A stretch of DNA of 64,000 nucleotides from Erysipelotrichaceae bacterium (GTDB lineage Bacteria > Bacillota_I > Bacilli_A > RFN20 > CAG-826): positions 57,999 through 121,998 of the forward strand of contig SVBF01000017.1 in NCBI GenBank assembly GCA_015058945.1. The letters run 5' to 3'. Of the stretch, positions 34,176 to 43,053 are shown piece by piece (positions within the stretch are counted from its first letter, which is position 1; the number at the start of each line of letters is the position of its first letter). The notes beneath the pieces are model-generated. The model searched no databases. It saw only the letters and a program-made list of their open reading frames with translations, and had not been told where the DNA came from. A program made the position numbers and the translations under genes.

Positions 34176-34184
34176 TGTTATCTT
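34176..34184 (+). promoter_or_regulatory. Extended -10 (TGtTATCTT) of the flavodoxin operon
   Basis: TG, one base, TATCTT, then six bases and the ATG at 34191. No ribosome site. Confidence 0.5.
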
Positions 34185-34190
34185 TGTCCC

Positions 34191-34736
34191 ATGCGTACCC
34201 TAATCGTTTATTACTCGAAAACCGGCAACACTCAGAAATACGCCGAAGCCATTGCCGCCTCGGTCAAGTGCGAGGCGATTCCGTTCAAGAAATTCAAAAA
34301 GCAGATGATCGACGAATATGACACGATCGTTTTCGGGTCCCGCGTCGTGGGCAACAGAATCCAAAAGGTCGATGACTTTCTCGCGATGTATGACCTCATG
34401 AAAGATAAGAACGTCATCCTTTTTGCCGTCGGGATGTCCCTAGTCACCAAAGAGACCCGGCTCAACCTCATTTCGGGCAACTTGCTCGACCTCTACCACA
34501 TCCGCTTCTATCAGCTTCGCGGCTCCTTTGACTTCAGTAAGCTTTCCTTCCTTGATCGCATGCTGATGAGCAATTCCCTCCGCATGATCGCGAATGATCC
34601 TAACGCCACCGCCGATCAGAAAATGCTTTTGCAACTGAAGGAAACCCCGATGGAATACTATGACGACGCCGGCGTGGACAAGATCATTTCCGTCATCCGC
34701 AAAATCGATACCGTCATTGACGTCCCGCAAGCATGA
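34191..34736 (+). CDS. Flavodoxin-like protein
   Basis: The 181-residue protein opens with a beta strand and the FMN phosphate loop, TLIVYYSKTGNTQKYAEAIA at residues 3-22, and has FGSRVVGNRI near 47-56. The second half resembles the flavodoxin-domain family of HemG/menaquinone-dependent protoporphyrinogen oxidase type proteins, but a specific role cannot be fixed. The start is the ATG at 34191, which fits the fold. Its stop overlaps the pth start as ATGA, so both are probably translated together. Confidence 0.82.
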   Translation: MRTLIVYYSKTGNTQKYAEAIAASVKCEAIPFKKFKKQMIDEYDTIVFGSRVVGNRIQKVDDFLAMYDLMKDKNVILFAVGMSLVTKETRLNLISGNLLDLYHIRFYQLRGSFDFSKLSFLDRMLMSNSLRMIANDPNATADQKMLLQLKETPMEYYDDAGVDKIISVIRKIDTVIDVPQA

Positions 34737-35290
34737 AACTCGTCGTCGGGCTAGGCAACCCTGGAAAACAATACGAAAAAACGCGCCACAACATGGGCTA
34801 CATGGTCGTCGATGCTTTGGCCGAGATGTTTTCCTGCGACTTCGATTACGACAAATTCAAAGGGGTTTATGGTATCTGCAAAAACCCCGTGCTCCCGGAA
34901 ACCACAATTTTCGCTAAGCCCGAGACCTATATGAACCTTTCTGGCGAATTCGTTCGCCCTTTGCTCGAATACTACAAACTGTCCACGGACGACTTGATCG
35001 TAATCTATGACGACATGGCCATCCCCGAAGGAAGAATCCGCTTACGCAAGAACGGATCGCACGGATCCCATAACGGCATGCGCAACATCATCGATCTATT
35101 GAAGACCGAAGAGATTAAGCGCGTGCGTGTAGGCATTGGCGAGCCCCAGTTCAGCGGCGTGGACTATGTATTGGGAAAGCCTACCGGCGAGTCTCTGGAG
35201 CTTGCAAACCAAGCGATAGAAAAGGCCGTGAAGGCGGTGCGTGACGCGCTGATTCACGACTTCACTTATGCGATGAATCACTATAACTAG
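34733..35290 (+). CDS. pth: Peptidyl-tRNA hydrolase
   Basis: Pth releases peptides from dropped-off peptidyl-tRNAs. The 185-residue protein shows VGLGNPGKQYEKTRHNMGY near residues 4-22 with the conserved Asn and catalytic His, KPETYMNLSG near 62-71 and the DDMAIPEGRIRLRKNGSHGSHNG segment (Asp near 92) in three pieces. Length is typical. It precedes mfd by eight bases, as in Bacillus. Confidence 0.96.
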   Translation: MKLVVGLGNPGKQYEKTRHNMGYMVVDALAEMFSCDFDYDKFKGVYGICKNPVLPETTIFAKPETYMNLSGEFVRPLLEYYKLSTDDLIVIYDDMAIPEGRIRLRKNGSHGSHNGMRNIIDLLKTEEIKRVRVGIGEPQFSGVDYVLGKPTGESLELANQAIEKAVKAVRDALIHDFTYAMNHYN

Positions 35291-35298
35291 GAGGAACC

Positions 35299-38200
35299 TT
35301 GGACGAGTTACTAAAGAAAATCTACTCTTTGCCCGTCACCTCCCCCCTCTTGGACAAAAAGGGGTCTTTCGTCATAGAAGAAAACCTGGCCGCCGGCCTT
35401 CTTTTTGCGTCAATCTTCGCCAAAAACCCGAAAAATTATGCCTTGGTTTCCTCAAACCAATATAGCGCCCAACGTCTGTATGAGTTCCTGCTGAACTTTC
35501 TGCCGGAAGAGCAAGTCGTCTTCTTTCCTAGCGACGAATTGCTGCGCGCTGAAGCGCTCGCGTCCTCGCGTGAACTCTTATCTCAAAGGTTGTATGCGTT
35601 AGGCCAACTCAGGGATGGAAAACCGAAAATCCTGGTAACCCACCCCTCCGCCCTACTTCGTTTTCTTCCTTCGCCCCAACGGTTTTCCGAAGAGATTTTG
35701 CGCTTTAAAGTCGGCGACTCCTTCGATCTGCGTGAGCTGAAGTCGAGGTTAAGCGAAATCGGCTACCAAGCCTCCGACAAAATTGAGCGATCGCTTCAGT
35801 TCGCCTCACGCGGCGACATCCTCGACGTGTATTCCGTTTCATACCTGAATCCGATTCGTATCGAGTTTTTTGGGGATGAAGTCGAATCGATTCGCCTTTT
35901 CGACGTGCAAACCCAAGAGTCGGTTGAACAACTTGGGGAATGCGTCATCCTTCCCGCCACGGACATCTTCCTCAACGACGACGAACTGACGGATTTTATG
36001 CTGCGGGCAAAGTCGCAAATGGACGAAGACGAACAACGGCTCGGACCAGAAGTCGGTGCATTGATGCGCCAAAACGTCGGCGAGGATTTAGAAAGGTTTG
36101 TCGCCAGGGACTATCGCAGCGAACTGTATCGATATTTTGGGTTCGCCATCAAAGAACGCTATTCGGTCCTCCATTATATGGACCCTGAAATCGTTTATAT
36201 CGCGAACAAGGAATCCTTCAACCAAGCCGTCAAAATGCTCGACGAGGAAGCGCACGATTTCCTCGGCGAGATCTTCTATAAAGGACGGACGCTATCCTCG
36301 TTGAGACAATACATGGATTTCGATGACGCGATTCCCGTCCGAAAGAATCTGGTCGTCGCGAAATCGTTCTCGGACAAGGCCGAGGACATCATGTTCCAGG
36401 CACATAAGATTTCGGTCGTTGGCAAATCGGCGGCCCATATTTTGCCATTGATCCAAACATACTGTTCCACCTGCGACAAAGTCGTTCTTTCGGTACCGGA
36501 CATCCGTCATCAAGAGCTTATAAAGAACATTTTGGTTGACAATTCTATTGAGTTTGAAACAACCAAAGGGTTCGGCTTGCCAAAAGGAAAGGTTTCCATC
36601 ACGGAATCCACCCTGAACGAAGGGTTTGAGATACCTGCCTTAAAGATTGCGTTCATCTCCTCTTCGGAACTGTTTGGAAAGCGTTCCGTTTCATCGCGTT
36701 TCACCTCCCGGTTTAAGAACGCGACCATCCTTCATAGCTATGAGGACCTTAAACCCGGGGACTATGTGGTCCACGAGTATAACGGCATCGGTCAATTCCT
36801 CGACGTGAAGACCATTGAAATCGATGGCATTCACCGCGACTTCCTCCATATCGCATACGCTGGCAACGAGTTCCTATATGTCCCGCTTGAACAGTTCCGG
36901 CTCGTCCGCAAATACGCCGGCAGAGAAGGCGCCGCACCCAAGCTTTCCCATTTATCCGGAAAAGAGTGGGAAAAGCGAAAAGAATGCATAAAGAAACGTG
37001 TAAACGAGCTGGCGGACCGTTTATTGAATTTATATCGGGAAAGAGCACATTTGCGAGGTTTTTCCTTCCCACCCGACGACGAATTGCAGGCTTCTTTCGA
37101 AAGCGAGTTCGCCCATGCGCTTACCCCGGATCAACAAAAAGCGGTCGAGGAAATCAAAAAGGATATGGAGAGCGAGGACATTATGGACCGCCTCCTTTGC
37201 GGCGATGTCGGCTTTGGCAAAACCGAGGTGGCGTTCCGCGCCGCGTTCAAGGCGATCTGCGCCGGCAAACAGGTCGCGATTCTTTGCCCCACTACCCTAC
37301 TTGCCAGGCAACACTTCGAAGTGGCGGAGCAACGCTTCTCCCCCTATGGCGTGAAGATGGCATTGTTTTCTCGTCTGGTCCCCGAATCAGAGCAAAAGAA
37401 ATCCTTGGAGTTAATCAAGGAGGGAAAGATCGATTTGATTATCGGAACCCACCGTCTTTTATCGAAGGATTTTGAGTATAAAGACCTTGGTTTGCTCATC
37501 ATAGACGAGGAGCAGCGCTTTGGCGTCGAACAAAAGGAAAAAATCAAGGAAATCAAATCTTCCGTTGACGTTTTAACATTATCTGCTACGCCGATTCCGA
37601 GAACCCTCCAGATGTCGTTGCTCGGCATTCGACCAATCAGCGAAATCATGACCGCCCCAAGCCAGCGGATGCCCATTCAAACCTACGTGACCCCTTATAA
37701 CGAAGAGGTAGTCAACGAGTTGATCCAACGCGAGCTCTCTAGGAGAGGTCAGGTCTTCTACGTCCACAATCGCGTCGAAACGATTTATCGCGTCGCATCC
37801 CGCTTGGCCGCCCACCTTCCTCTCGCTTCGGTGGGTGTCGTTCATGGGCAAATGGACCACGAATCCATCGAAGACGTCATGGAGAAGTTCTATGACGGCG
37901 ACATCAACGTTTTGGTCTGCACCTCCATCGTCGAAAACGGAATCGATATCCCCAACGCGAACATGATTATCGTCGAAAACGCGGACCGCTTTGGCTTAAG
38001 CCAACTCTATCAGATCAAAGGCCGTGTTGGACGTGGGGACCGCATCGCCTTCGCCTATCTCTTATATAAACAAGAAAAGGACATGAACGCCGACGCGCAA
38101 AAGAGGTTGCAGGCGATTCAAGAATTCACCGAACTTGGGTCCGGTTATAAAATCGCCCAACGCGACCTCATGATTCGTGGTGCGGGCGATATCCTTGGAC

Positions 38201-38766
38201 CGGAACAGGCCGGGTTTATCGATTCGATTGGCCTCGACCTATATCTGAAGATGCTCAACGAGGCCATCAAAGAAAAGGCGACCGGGGAAGAAACCGTTCC
38301 TCCCGCTCCCAAGAAACTCTTTGCCATCGATGCCTATATTCCAAAGGAATACGCATCAAACTCGGATAAGGTCGAGCTCTATCATGAACTCGAGGACATC
38401 AAGACAGAAAAAGAACTCGACTCCTTCAAGCGCAAGATGAAGGACATTTATGGCCGATTGCCGGAAGAGGTCGAGCTCGTCATTCAAAAGAAGAGAATCG
38501 ACATTCTTGGTGATTTGGAGGAGTTTTCCTCCATTGAAGAAATCCAAGGGAGGATCGAGGTTACGCTTTCTAACGCCTTCACTAGCGTAGAAGGAATCGG
38601 GACGGATTTGTTTAACGCGCTCGTGCCCTATTTAGGCGTTTTACGGGTGACTTATGTTGATAAACGACTAAAATTCCTGCTCGCCAAGCGGGACAAATGG
38701 CTCGAGACGCTGGAAAAAATCATGCGGATCGCCCACCAAACCTACCTTAAAAAGAAAGCAAAATAG
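35299..38766 (+). CDS. mfd: Transcription-repair coupling factor
   Basis: Mfd removes stalled RNA polymerase at DNA lesions and recruits UvrA. The 1155-residue protein contains the N-terminal UvrB-like region, the polymerase-interacting domain around LKPGDYVVHEYNGIGQF (about residues 480-496), the RecG-like motor with Walker A CGDVGFGKTE near 634 and DEEQRFG near 735, and the C-terminal TRCF domain. Start is a TTG with AGGAGG five bases upstream. Full length for the family. Confidence 0.97.
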   Translation: MDELLKKIYSLPVTSPLLDKKGSFVIEENLAAGLLFASIFAKNPKNYALVSSNQYSAQRLYEFLLNFLPEEQVVFFPSDELLRAEALASSRELLSQRLYALGQLRDGKPKILVTHPSALLRFLPSPQRFSEEILRFKVGDSFDLRELKSRLSEIGYQASDKIERSLQFASRGDILDVYSVSYLNPIRIEFFGDEVESIRLFDVQTQESVEQLGECVILPATDIFLNDDELTDFMLRAKSQMDEDEQRLGPEVGALMRQNVGEDLERFVARDYRSELYRYFGFAIKERYSVLHYMDPEIVYIANKESFNQAVKMLDEEAHDFLGEIFYKGRTLSSLRQYMDFDDAIPVRKNLVVAKSFSDKAEDIMFQAHKISVVGKSAAHILPLIQTYCSTCDKVVLSVPDIRHQELIKNILVDNSIEFETTKGFGLPKGKVSITESTLNEGFEIPALKIAFISSSELFGKRSVSSRFTSRFKNATILHSYEDLKPGDYVVHEYNGIGQFLDVKTIEIDGIHRDFLHIAYAGNEFLYVPLEQFRLVRKYAGREGAAPKLSHLSGKEWEKRKECIKKRVNELADRLLNLYRERAHLRGFSFPPDDELQASFESEFAHALTPDQQKAVEEIKKDMESEDIMDRLLCGDVGFGKTEVAFRAAFKAICAGKQVAILCPTTLLARQHFEVAEQRFSPYGVKMALFSRLVPESEQKKSLELIKEGKIDLIIGTHRLLSKDFEYKDLGLLIIDEEQRFGVEQKEKIKEIKSSVDVLTLSATPIPRTLQMSLLGIRPISEIMTAPSQRMPIQTYVTPYNEEVVNELIQRELSRRGQVFYVHNRVETIYRVASRLAAHLPLASVGVVHGQMDHESIEDVMEKFYDGDINVLVCTSIVENGIDIPNANMIIVENADRFGLSQLYQIKGRVGRGDRIAFAYLLYKQEKDMNADAQKRLQAIQEFTELGSGYKIAQRDLMIRGAGDILGPEQAGFIDSIGLDLYLKMLNEAIKEKATGEETVPPAPKKLFAIDAYIPKEYASNSDKVELYHELEDIKTEKELDSFKRKMKDIYGRLPEEVELVIQKKRIDILGDLEEFSSIEEIQGRIEVTLSNAFTSVEGIGTDLFNALVPYLGVLRVTYVDKRLKFLLAKRDKWLETLEKIMRIAHQTYLKKKAK

Positions 38767-38793
38767 GCTTGTTTCGACGAGATATTTCACAAT

Positions 38794-38824
38794 CCCTAAA
38801 GGGAATTGTGTTAACATTACTCAA
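38794..38824 (+). promoter_or_regulatory. rqcP upstream region: palindrome and extended -10
   Basis: CACAAT-CCCT and AGGG-ATTGTG arms (about 38788-38810) form an imperfect palindrome. TGtTAACAT (38809-38817) ends seven bases before the rqcP ATG. The palindrome could be the mfd terminator or an operator. Confidence 0.45.
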
Positions 38825-39100
38825 ATGAGAGTGGACAAGTTCCTCAAAGTTTCCCGCGTCATCAAGAGGCGGGAGGTGGCGAAACAGCTCGCTGACGCTG
38901 GCTTAGTGCAGTGCAACGGTAAGCCCGCCAAGCCTTCGACAGAACTCGCCATCGGGGACACCCTAACGTTAAAACTGGGGCGCCACACTCTCATCGTGAA
39001 GGTGTTGGCCCTTCTCCCCCATGCCAACAAAGACAGTGCCTCATCGATGTACGAAGTCATCGAGGACAAGGTAGAGAATCGAGGTAACGAAGATGCTTGA
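38825..39100 (+). CDS. rqcP: S4-domain RNA-binding protein RqcP (YabO/Hsp15 type)
   Basis: The 91-residue protein is almost entirely an S4 domain: MRVDKFLKVSRVIKRREVA, ADAGLVQCNGKPAKPS, IGDTLTLKLGRHTLIVKVL. RqcP binds 50S subunits with a peptidyl-tRNA and supports alanine tailing of stalled chains by RqcH. The position between mfd and tilS is where yabO sits in Bacillus. It overlaps tilS by eight bases. The start lacks a ribosome site. Confidence 0.9.
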   Translation: MRVDKFLKVSRVIKRREVAKQLADAGLVQCNGKPAKPSTELAIGDTLTLKLGRHTLIVKVLALLPHANKDSASSMYEVIEDKVENRGNEDA

Positions 39101-40349
39101 TTACAAATTCCGAAAAGGCGCCACCTATCTATGCGCCTGCACGTATGGGCCGGACTCCATGGCCTTGCTGGACATGCTTCTTAAAGAAGGCATCAAACCG
39201 GTCGTCGTGAGCATCAACTACCACAAGTACGAAGAGTCCGCGGAAGACTATGTCAAACTCGCGACTTACTGTGGCAGGCTCGGCCTAGTGATGGAATACC
39301 TTGATTGCGGCGATTTGCCCGCGGACAAAGCGTACCACGAGGGCGACTCGTTCAAAGATTGGGCCAGAAAGACGAGGTATGCGTTCTTCAAAGAGGTCTA
39401 CACCCGTCATAAGGCGGCCGGCCTCGTCATCGCCCATCAACAGGACGATCTCCTTGAGGCCTATCTGATGCAAAAGAATCGTAATTTGAAGTCCGCGAAA
39501 TATGGCATGAGCCCTGTTTCTACGAAACAAGGCATGGTCATCATCCGTCCGTTGCTTCACTACACCCGCCAGGAGTTGGTGGAATACAACGAGGAGAACC
39601 GCGTCCCGTTCTCGGTCAAACGCTCCCATTATGAGGACGAATTCACCCGCAGCGCCATTCAGCAGCAGATCAACGCCCTCTCCATGATCGAGCGCGAGAA
39701 CCTCATCAACGAGATGGAGTCCACCAACGATGAGAAAATCAAACTCATTCGTGAGTTCCGCCAGTCCATCGATGATGGCGAGGAGCTCGAAATCCGCCCG
39801 CTCATCGCGCTTTCCCCGGACGAATTCGCCTCGACCTTGATGAATTTCGTCTCTCGCGCCACCGAGGAAATCAACCTGACCGAAGAGGACTTAACCGCCA
39901 TCCGCAAGCTATGCTTGTCCCCGGTTCCGAACTCTGCGCTAAAACTCGGGAACGACACCTATCTCATCAAGGAATACGACATTCTCATCCTTGGCCGCAA
40001 CTACGACGAAGTCTTGTATAGCTATACCCTGGAAAAACCAGATAAGTTGACCACCCCGGACTTCGAACTCGACTTCAGCATGGGCGCGGAAGACCGCGGC
40101 ATCCATGAGGAGGATTACCCCCTCACCATCCGCACCGCGAAACCCTCGGACCGCTATATCGTCCACGGTTTCCTCGAACCGGTTATCTCCCTCTATTCCA
40201 CCTGGAAGATGCCGGTGCGCCTCCGCTTCGTTTGGCCGATCTTCGTCAATAAGGACGGCAAAGTCGTCTATGTTCCCCGCTACCGCCGCTATTTCCACGA
40301 GTACCATTCTTCGAAACTCGTGATGAATGTGCGCGACGAAGAGAAGTAA
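39093..40349 (+). CDS. tilS: tRNA(Ile)-lysidine synthase, with altered PP-loop
   Basis: TilS converts C34 of the AUA-reading isoleucine tRNA to lysidine. The 418-residue protein has the PP-loop ATPase domain at the N-terminus, then the HQQDDLLE segment near residues 109-116 and GMSPVS...IIRPLLHYTRQEL, typical of TilS. The usual SGGxDS signature reads TYGPDS here (about residues 17-22), so the first Ser and first Gly are replaced while the Gly-Pro-Asp-Ser part is kept. Start ATG at 39093 has GAGG upstream and overlaps rqcP. Followed by ftsH as in Bacillus. Confidence 0.88.
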   Translation: MLDYKFRKGATYLCACTYGPDSMALLDMLLKEGIKPVVVSINYHKYEESAEDYVKLATYCGRLGLVMEYLDCGDLPADKAYHEGDSFKDWARKTRYAFFKEVYTRHKAAGLVIAHQQDDLLEAYLMQKNRNLKSAKYGMSPVSTKQGMVIIRPLLHYTRQELVEYNEENRVPFSVKRSHYEDEFTRSAIQQQINALSMIERENLINEMESTNDEKIKLIREFRQSIDDGEELEIRPLIALSPDEFASTLMNFVSRATEEINLTEEDLTAIRKLCLSPVPNSALKLGNDTYLIKEYDILILGRNYDEVLYSYTLEKPDKLTTPDFELDFSMGAEDRGIHEEDYPLTIRTAKPSDRYIVHGFLEPVISLYSTWKMPVRLRFVWPIFVNKDGKVVYVPRYRRYFHEYHSSKLVMNVRDEEK

Positions 40350-40354
40350 ATCGA

Positions 40355-40419
40355 TTGACACAAATTCGACATACCCTAAAGTCTTTCGTTGCATAGCAAC
40401 GTTGAAAGGAGTCTTTTAA
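40355..40419 (+). promoter_or_regulatory. ftsH promoter and 5' UTR hairpin that can cover the ribosome site
   Basis: TTGACA (40355-40360), 16 bases, TAAAGT (40377-40382). In the leader, GTTGC (40388-40392) pairs with GCAAC (40396-40400) over an ATA loop, and CTTTC (40383-40387) can extend the stem with GAAAG (40404-40408) past a three-base bulge. The AAAGGAG ribosome site is 40405-40411, so most of it would be paired. Confidence 0.6.
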
Positions 40420-42570
40420 ATGAATGATGGCAAAACTCCCAGAAGAAGCGTAATCAGCTACATCATCCCTTATGTGTTGATGGCTGGCGCCGTCGGCCTA
40501 TTCATGTGGCTGATCTTTTCGAACCTTTTCCGCTCTTCGGATTGGATTAAAGAATCCGACCTCGATAGCAAAGTCCTCTATTACAAGTTCAACGAGGGTG
40601 AAAAGAAATACGAAATCCAGGACTACGAATCCAGCGAGAACAAGCTTTTCGCCTATGACGTAAGACACGAATATACGACTGTCGTCGTCACGGGTCGCGT
40701 GTTCGTCACCTCGACCAACAAAGTCGCGTCCTTCAGCGTTCGCATTGACGAAGAGACTTGGTCTAACGGCTTCGACTATTCCTACGCCGGTTCGTTTACG
40801 GACCACCACGCCTCGTATTCCAGCTTGTTTGCTACGCGAATCGAAAATGCCCGCAAATCCGCGACCTTAATTGCGAACGACAACATTTATAAGCAAATCG
40901 GAGTCACTAACTCCAATGCTTTTGAGGTGTCGTTCTGGGACGCTTGGGGACCCACGATCATCACCACCGGCGTGGTCCTTCTCGTCTCGATCTTCATCTT
41001 CAGCAGGCTCAGCAATTCGGTCAATGGTGCTAACGGCTCCATCAATTCCTTCAATCGCTCTCCCGCCCGCCGCGCGGATAGCAGCAAGGTCCGTTTCGCA
41101 GACGTCGCCGGATGCGATGAGGAAAAAGCCGAAATGGTCGAGCTTGTCGAATACCTCAAAGATCCGAAGAAGTACGCCAAGTTCGGCGCCCGTCTCCCGA
41201 AGGGTTTCCTGCTCATCGGTCCTCCGGGCACTGGTAAAACCTTGCTTGCCAAGGCCGTTGCCGGCGAAGCGGGCGTCCCCTTCTATTCCATCTCCGGCTC
41301 GGACTTCGTCGAAATGTTCGTCGGCGTTGGCGCGGGTCGTGTGCGTGACTTGTTCCGTCAGGCCAAAGCCACCGCTCCATGCTTAATCTTCATCGATGAA
41401 ATTGATGCCGTCGGTCGTCAGCGTGGTGCTGGCTTAGGTGGCGGCAACGATGAACGCGAGCAGACTTTGAACCAACTCCTTGTCGAAATGGATGGTTTCG
41501 AAGCCAACTCCGGCATCCTCGTCATCGCGGCGACCAACCGTGACGACGTCCTCGATCCTGCGCTTCGCAGAGCCGGCCGTTTTGACCGCACGATCACCGT
41601 TTCCTTGCCGGATAAGGCCGGGCGTGCCGCGATTCTTCGCGTTCACGCTCGCGGAAAACAAATCGACCCCACCGTCGACTTCGATGCGCTCGCAAAGCGT
41701 ACCGTTGGCTTCTCTGGCGCCGACTTGGACAACGTCCTAAACGAGGCTGCCATTTTGGCCGTCCGTGACAATAAACCTCAGATCACCATAGAGGAAATCG
41801 ATGAGGCCATCGATCGTCGCATCTCCGGCCCCGCCAAATCCTCCAAAGGCCTCTCTCCAAAGGAGAGAAAGCAGGTTGCGTACCACGAGGCCGGCCATGC
41901 CGTAATCGGTATCAACCTCCCCTACTCGGACAAGGTCCAAAAGATCACTATCGTACCGCGCGGAAATACGGGCGGGCACGTCTTGATGACCCCCGAGGAC
42001 GACCGTTTCCTCATGACTAAAAACGAGCTTATTGCCCGCATTACCGGCCTTCTTGGTGGGCGTACCTCTGAGGAAATCTTCTTCCAAGACGTTTCCACTG
42101 GCGCTTCCAACGATATCGAGCAAGCCACCCGTTTGGCCCGTTTGATGGTTACTGAGTTCGGCATGTCCGACCTCGGTCCCATTCAGTATGAGCGCGATAC
42201 CGGATCGGTCTTCTTAGGCCGCGACTACGCCTCAACCCAAAGGAACTTCTCGACCCAAATCGCCTTCGAAATCGATAAGGCGGTTCGTCAAATCATCGAT
42301 GAGGCGCACGAAAACGCGCGCAAGCTCCTCGAGAAATACAAGGACCAGGTCATCCTCATCGCTGAAACCCTCCTTGAAAAGGAGACCATCACGGCTGAGG
42401 AAATCGAATCGCTCTGCAAGACCGGCAAATTGCCTGTCGCGGATGAGGCTAAGCCCGAACCGTCAGGAGAAGCTCCGAGCGAGTCCGACAAGCCATCAGA
42501 ACCCAAAGCTCCGGAAACCCCGGCCGCCGAAGAGGTTAAAGAGGAACCCGAAGACAAAAAAGCTGAATAA
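40420..42570 (+). CDS. ftsH: ATP-dependent zinc metalloprotease FtsH
   Basis: FtsH degrades misassembled membrane proteins and unstable regulators. The 716-residue protein has two N-terminal membrane helices (about residues 12-32 and 170-192) around an extracytoplasmic domain, the AAA+ module with GPPGTGKT near 264 and the SRH region FDRTI, and the zinc motif HEAGH near 488. The C-terminal tail is Glu/Pro-rich. Family length about 640. Has its own promoter and leader hairpin and is followed by a strong terminator. Confidence 0.97.
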   Translation: MNDGKTPRRSVISYIIPYVLMAGAVGLFMWLIFSNLFRSSDWIKESDLDSKVLYYKFNEGEKKYEIQDYESSENKLFAYDVRHEYTTVVVTGRVFVTSTNKVASFSVRIDEETWSNGFDYSYAGSFTDHHASYSSLFATRIENARKSATLIANDNIYKQIGVTNSNAFEVSFWDAWGPTIITTGVVLLVSIFIFSRLSNSVNGANGSINSFNRSPARRADSSKVRFADVAGCDEEKAEMVELVEYLKDPKKYAKFGARLPKGFLLIGPPGTGKTLLAKAVAGEAGVPFYSISGSDFVEMFVGVGAGRVRDLFRQAKATAPCLIFIDEIDAVGRQRGAGLGGGNDEREQTLNQLLVEMDGFEANSGILVIAATNRDDVLDPALRRAGRFDRTITVSLPDKAGRAAILRVHARGKQIDPTVDFDALAKRTVGFSGADLDNVLNEAAILAVRDNKPQITIEEIDEAIDRRISGPAKSSKGLSPKERKQVAYHEAGHAVIGINLPYSDKVQKITIVPRGNTGGHVLMTPEDDRFLMTKNELIARITGLLGGRTSEEIFFQDVSTGASNDIEQATRLARLMVTEFGMSDLGPIQYERDTGSVFLGRDYASTQRNFSTQIAFEIDKAVRQIIDEAHENARKLLEKYKDQVILIAETLLEKETITAEEIESLCKTGKLPVADEAKPEPSGEAPSESDKPSEPKAPETPAAEEVKEEPEDKKAE

Positions 42571-42587
42571 AACCAGCTTAAAAGAGA

Positions 42588-42612
42588 AAGCCGCCGCACG
42601 GCGGTTTTTTCG
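42588..42612 (+). terminator. Intrinsic terminator after ftsH
   Basis: CCGCC (42591-42595) pairs with GGCGG (42600-42604) over GCAC, extended by A-T pairs, followed by TTTTTT. Confidence 0.85.
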
Positions 42613-43053
42613 TCAACGATAAAGCTAAAAACATTGCTATGAATTTTTAGGTTTGAGCGACTCAAACGATGCTTTTAGACGAAAGAAAAGAAAGGTTGGC
42701 ATAGATGGTTGAAAGCGCGATAAGAGGAGCGTGGTTCAATTAAAGTAGAGAGACCGGCGTCACCGGCGAAGTCGTTACTGTCTGAGCCACATGAATTGAC
42801 GTGCCTAGGAGACCGGGGCGACGCTGTTTCTTCTGGCGACAAAAAGGAATGCCCAAAGGATAGGAATATGTCGAAAAAGGCACAAAATACACAAAATAGA
42901 AACAGTGTGAAATAGATGGTCATTGATTACGATTCTAATGATTTAGAAACAGGCTAGCCATCGAATAAAATGATATAAGTAAGAAATATATAAAAAGCCA
43001 CTATTTATAAAAATGGCAATTTATATAAACGAGATTATGAGTATAATTTAAAC
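42613..43053 (+). other. Gene-free 440-base stretch before the AT-rich patch
   Basis: No frame here shows a ribosome site or a recognisable product. Visible structure: a perfect inverted repeat GTTTGAG-CGA-CTCAAAC (42651-42667), and two related blocks, AGAGACCGGCG near 42748 and GGAGACCGGGGCG near 42809, about 60 bases apart. Base composition drops toward A+T after about 42840. It could be a decayed gene or an untranslated RNA; I cannot decide. Confidence 0.4.
43042..43047 (+). promoter_or_regulatory. Perfect TATAAT six bases before the start of the AbiEi-like gene
   Basis: TATAAT, TTAAAC, ATG. A start site seven bases after the -10 element would be the A of the ATG. No ribosome site. Confidence 0.6.

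Noticed and set aside
42675..42923. Minus-strand open frame of 82 codons in the gap after ftsH.
   Set aside because: No ribosome site or promoter, Ser/Phe-rich low-complexity product, no family resemblance.
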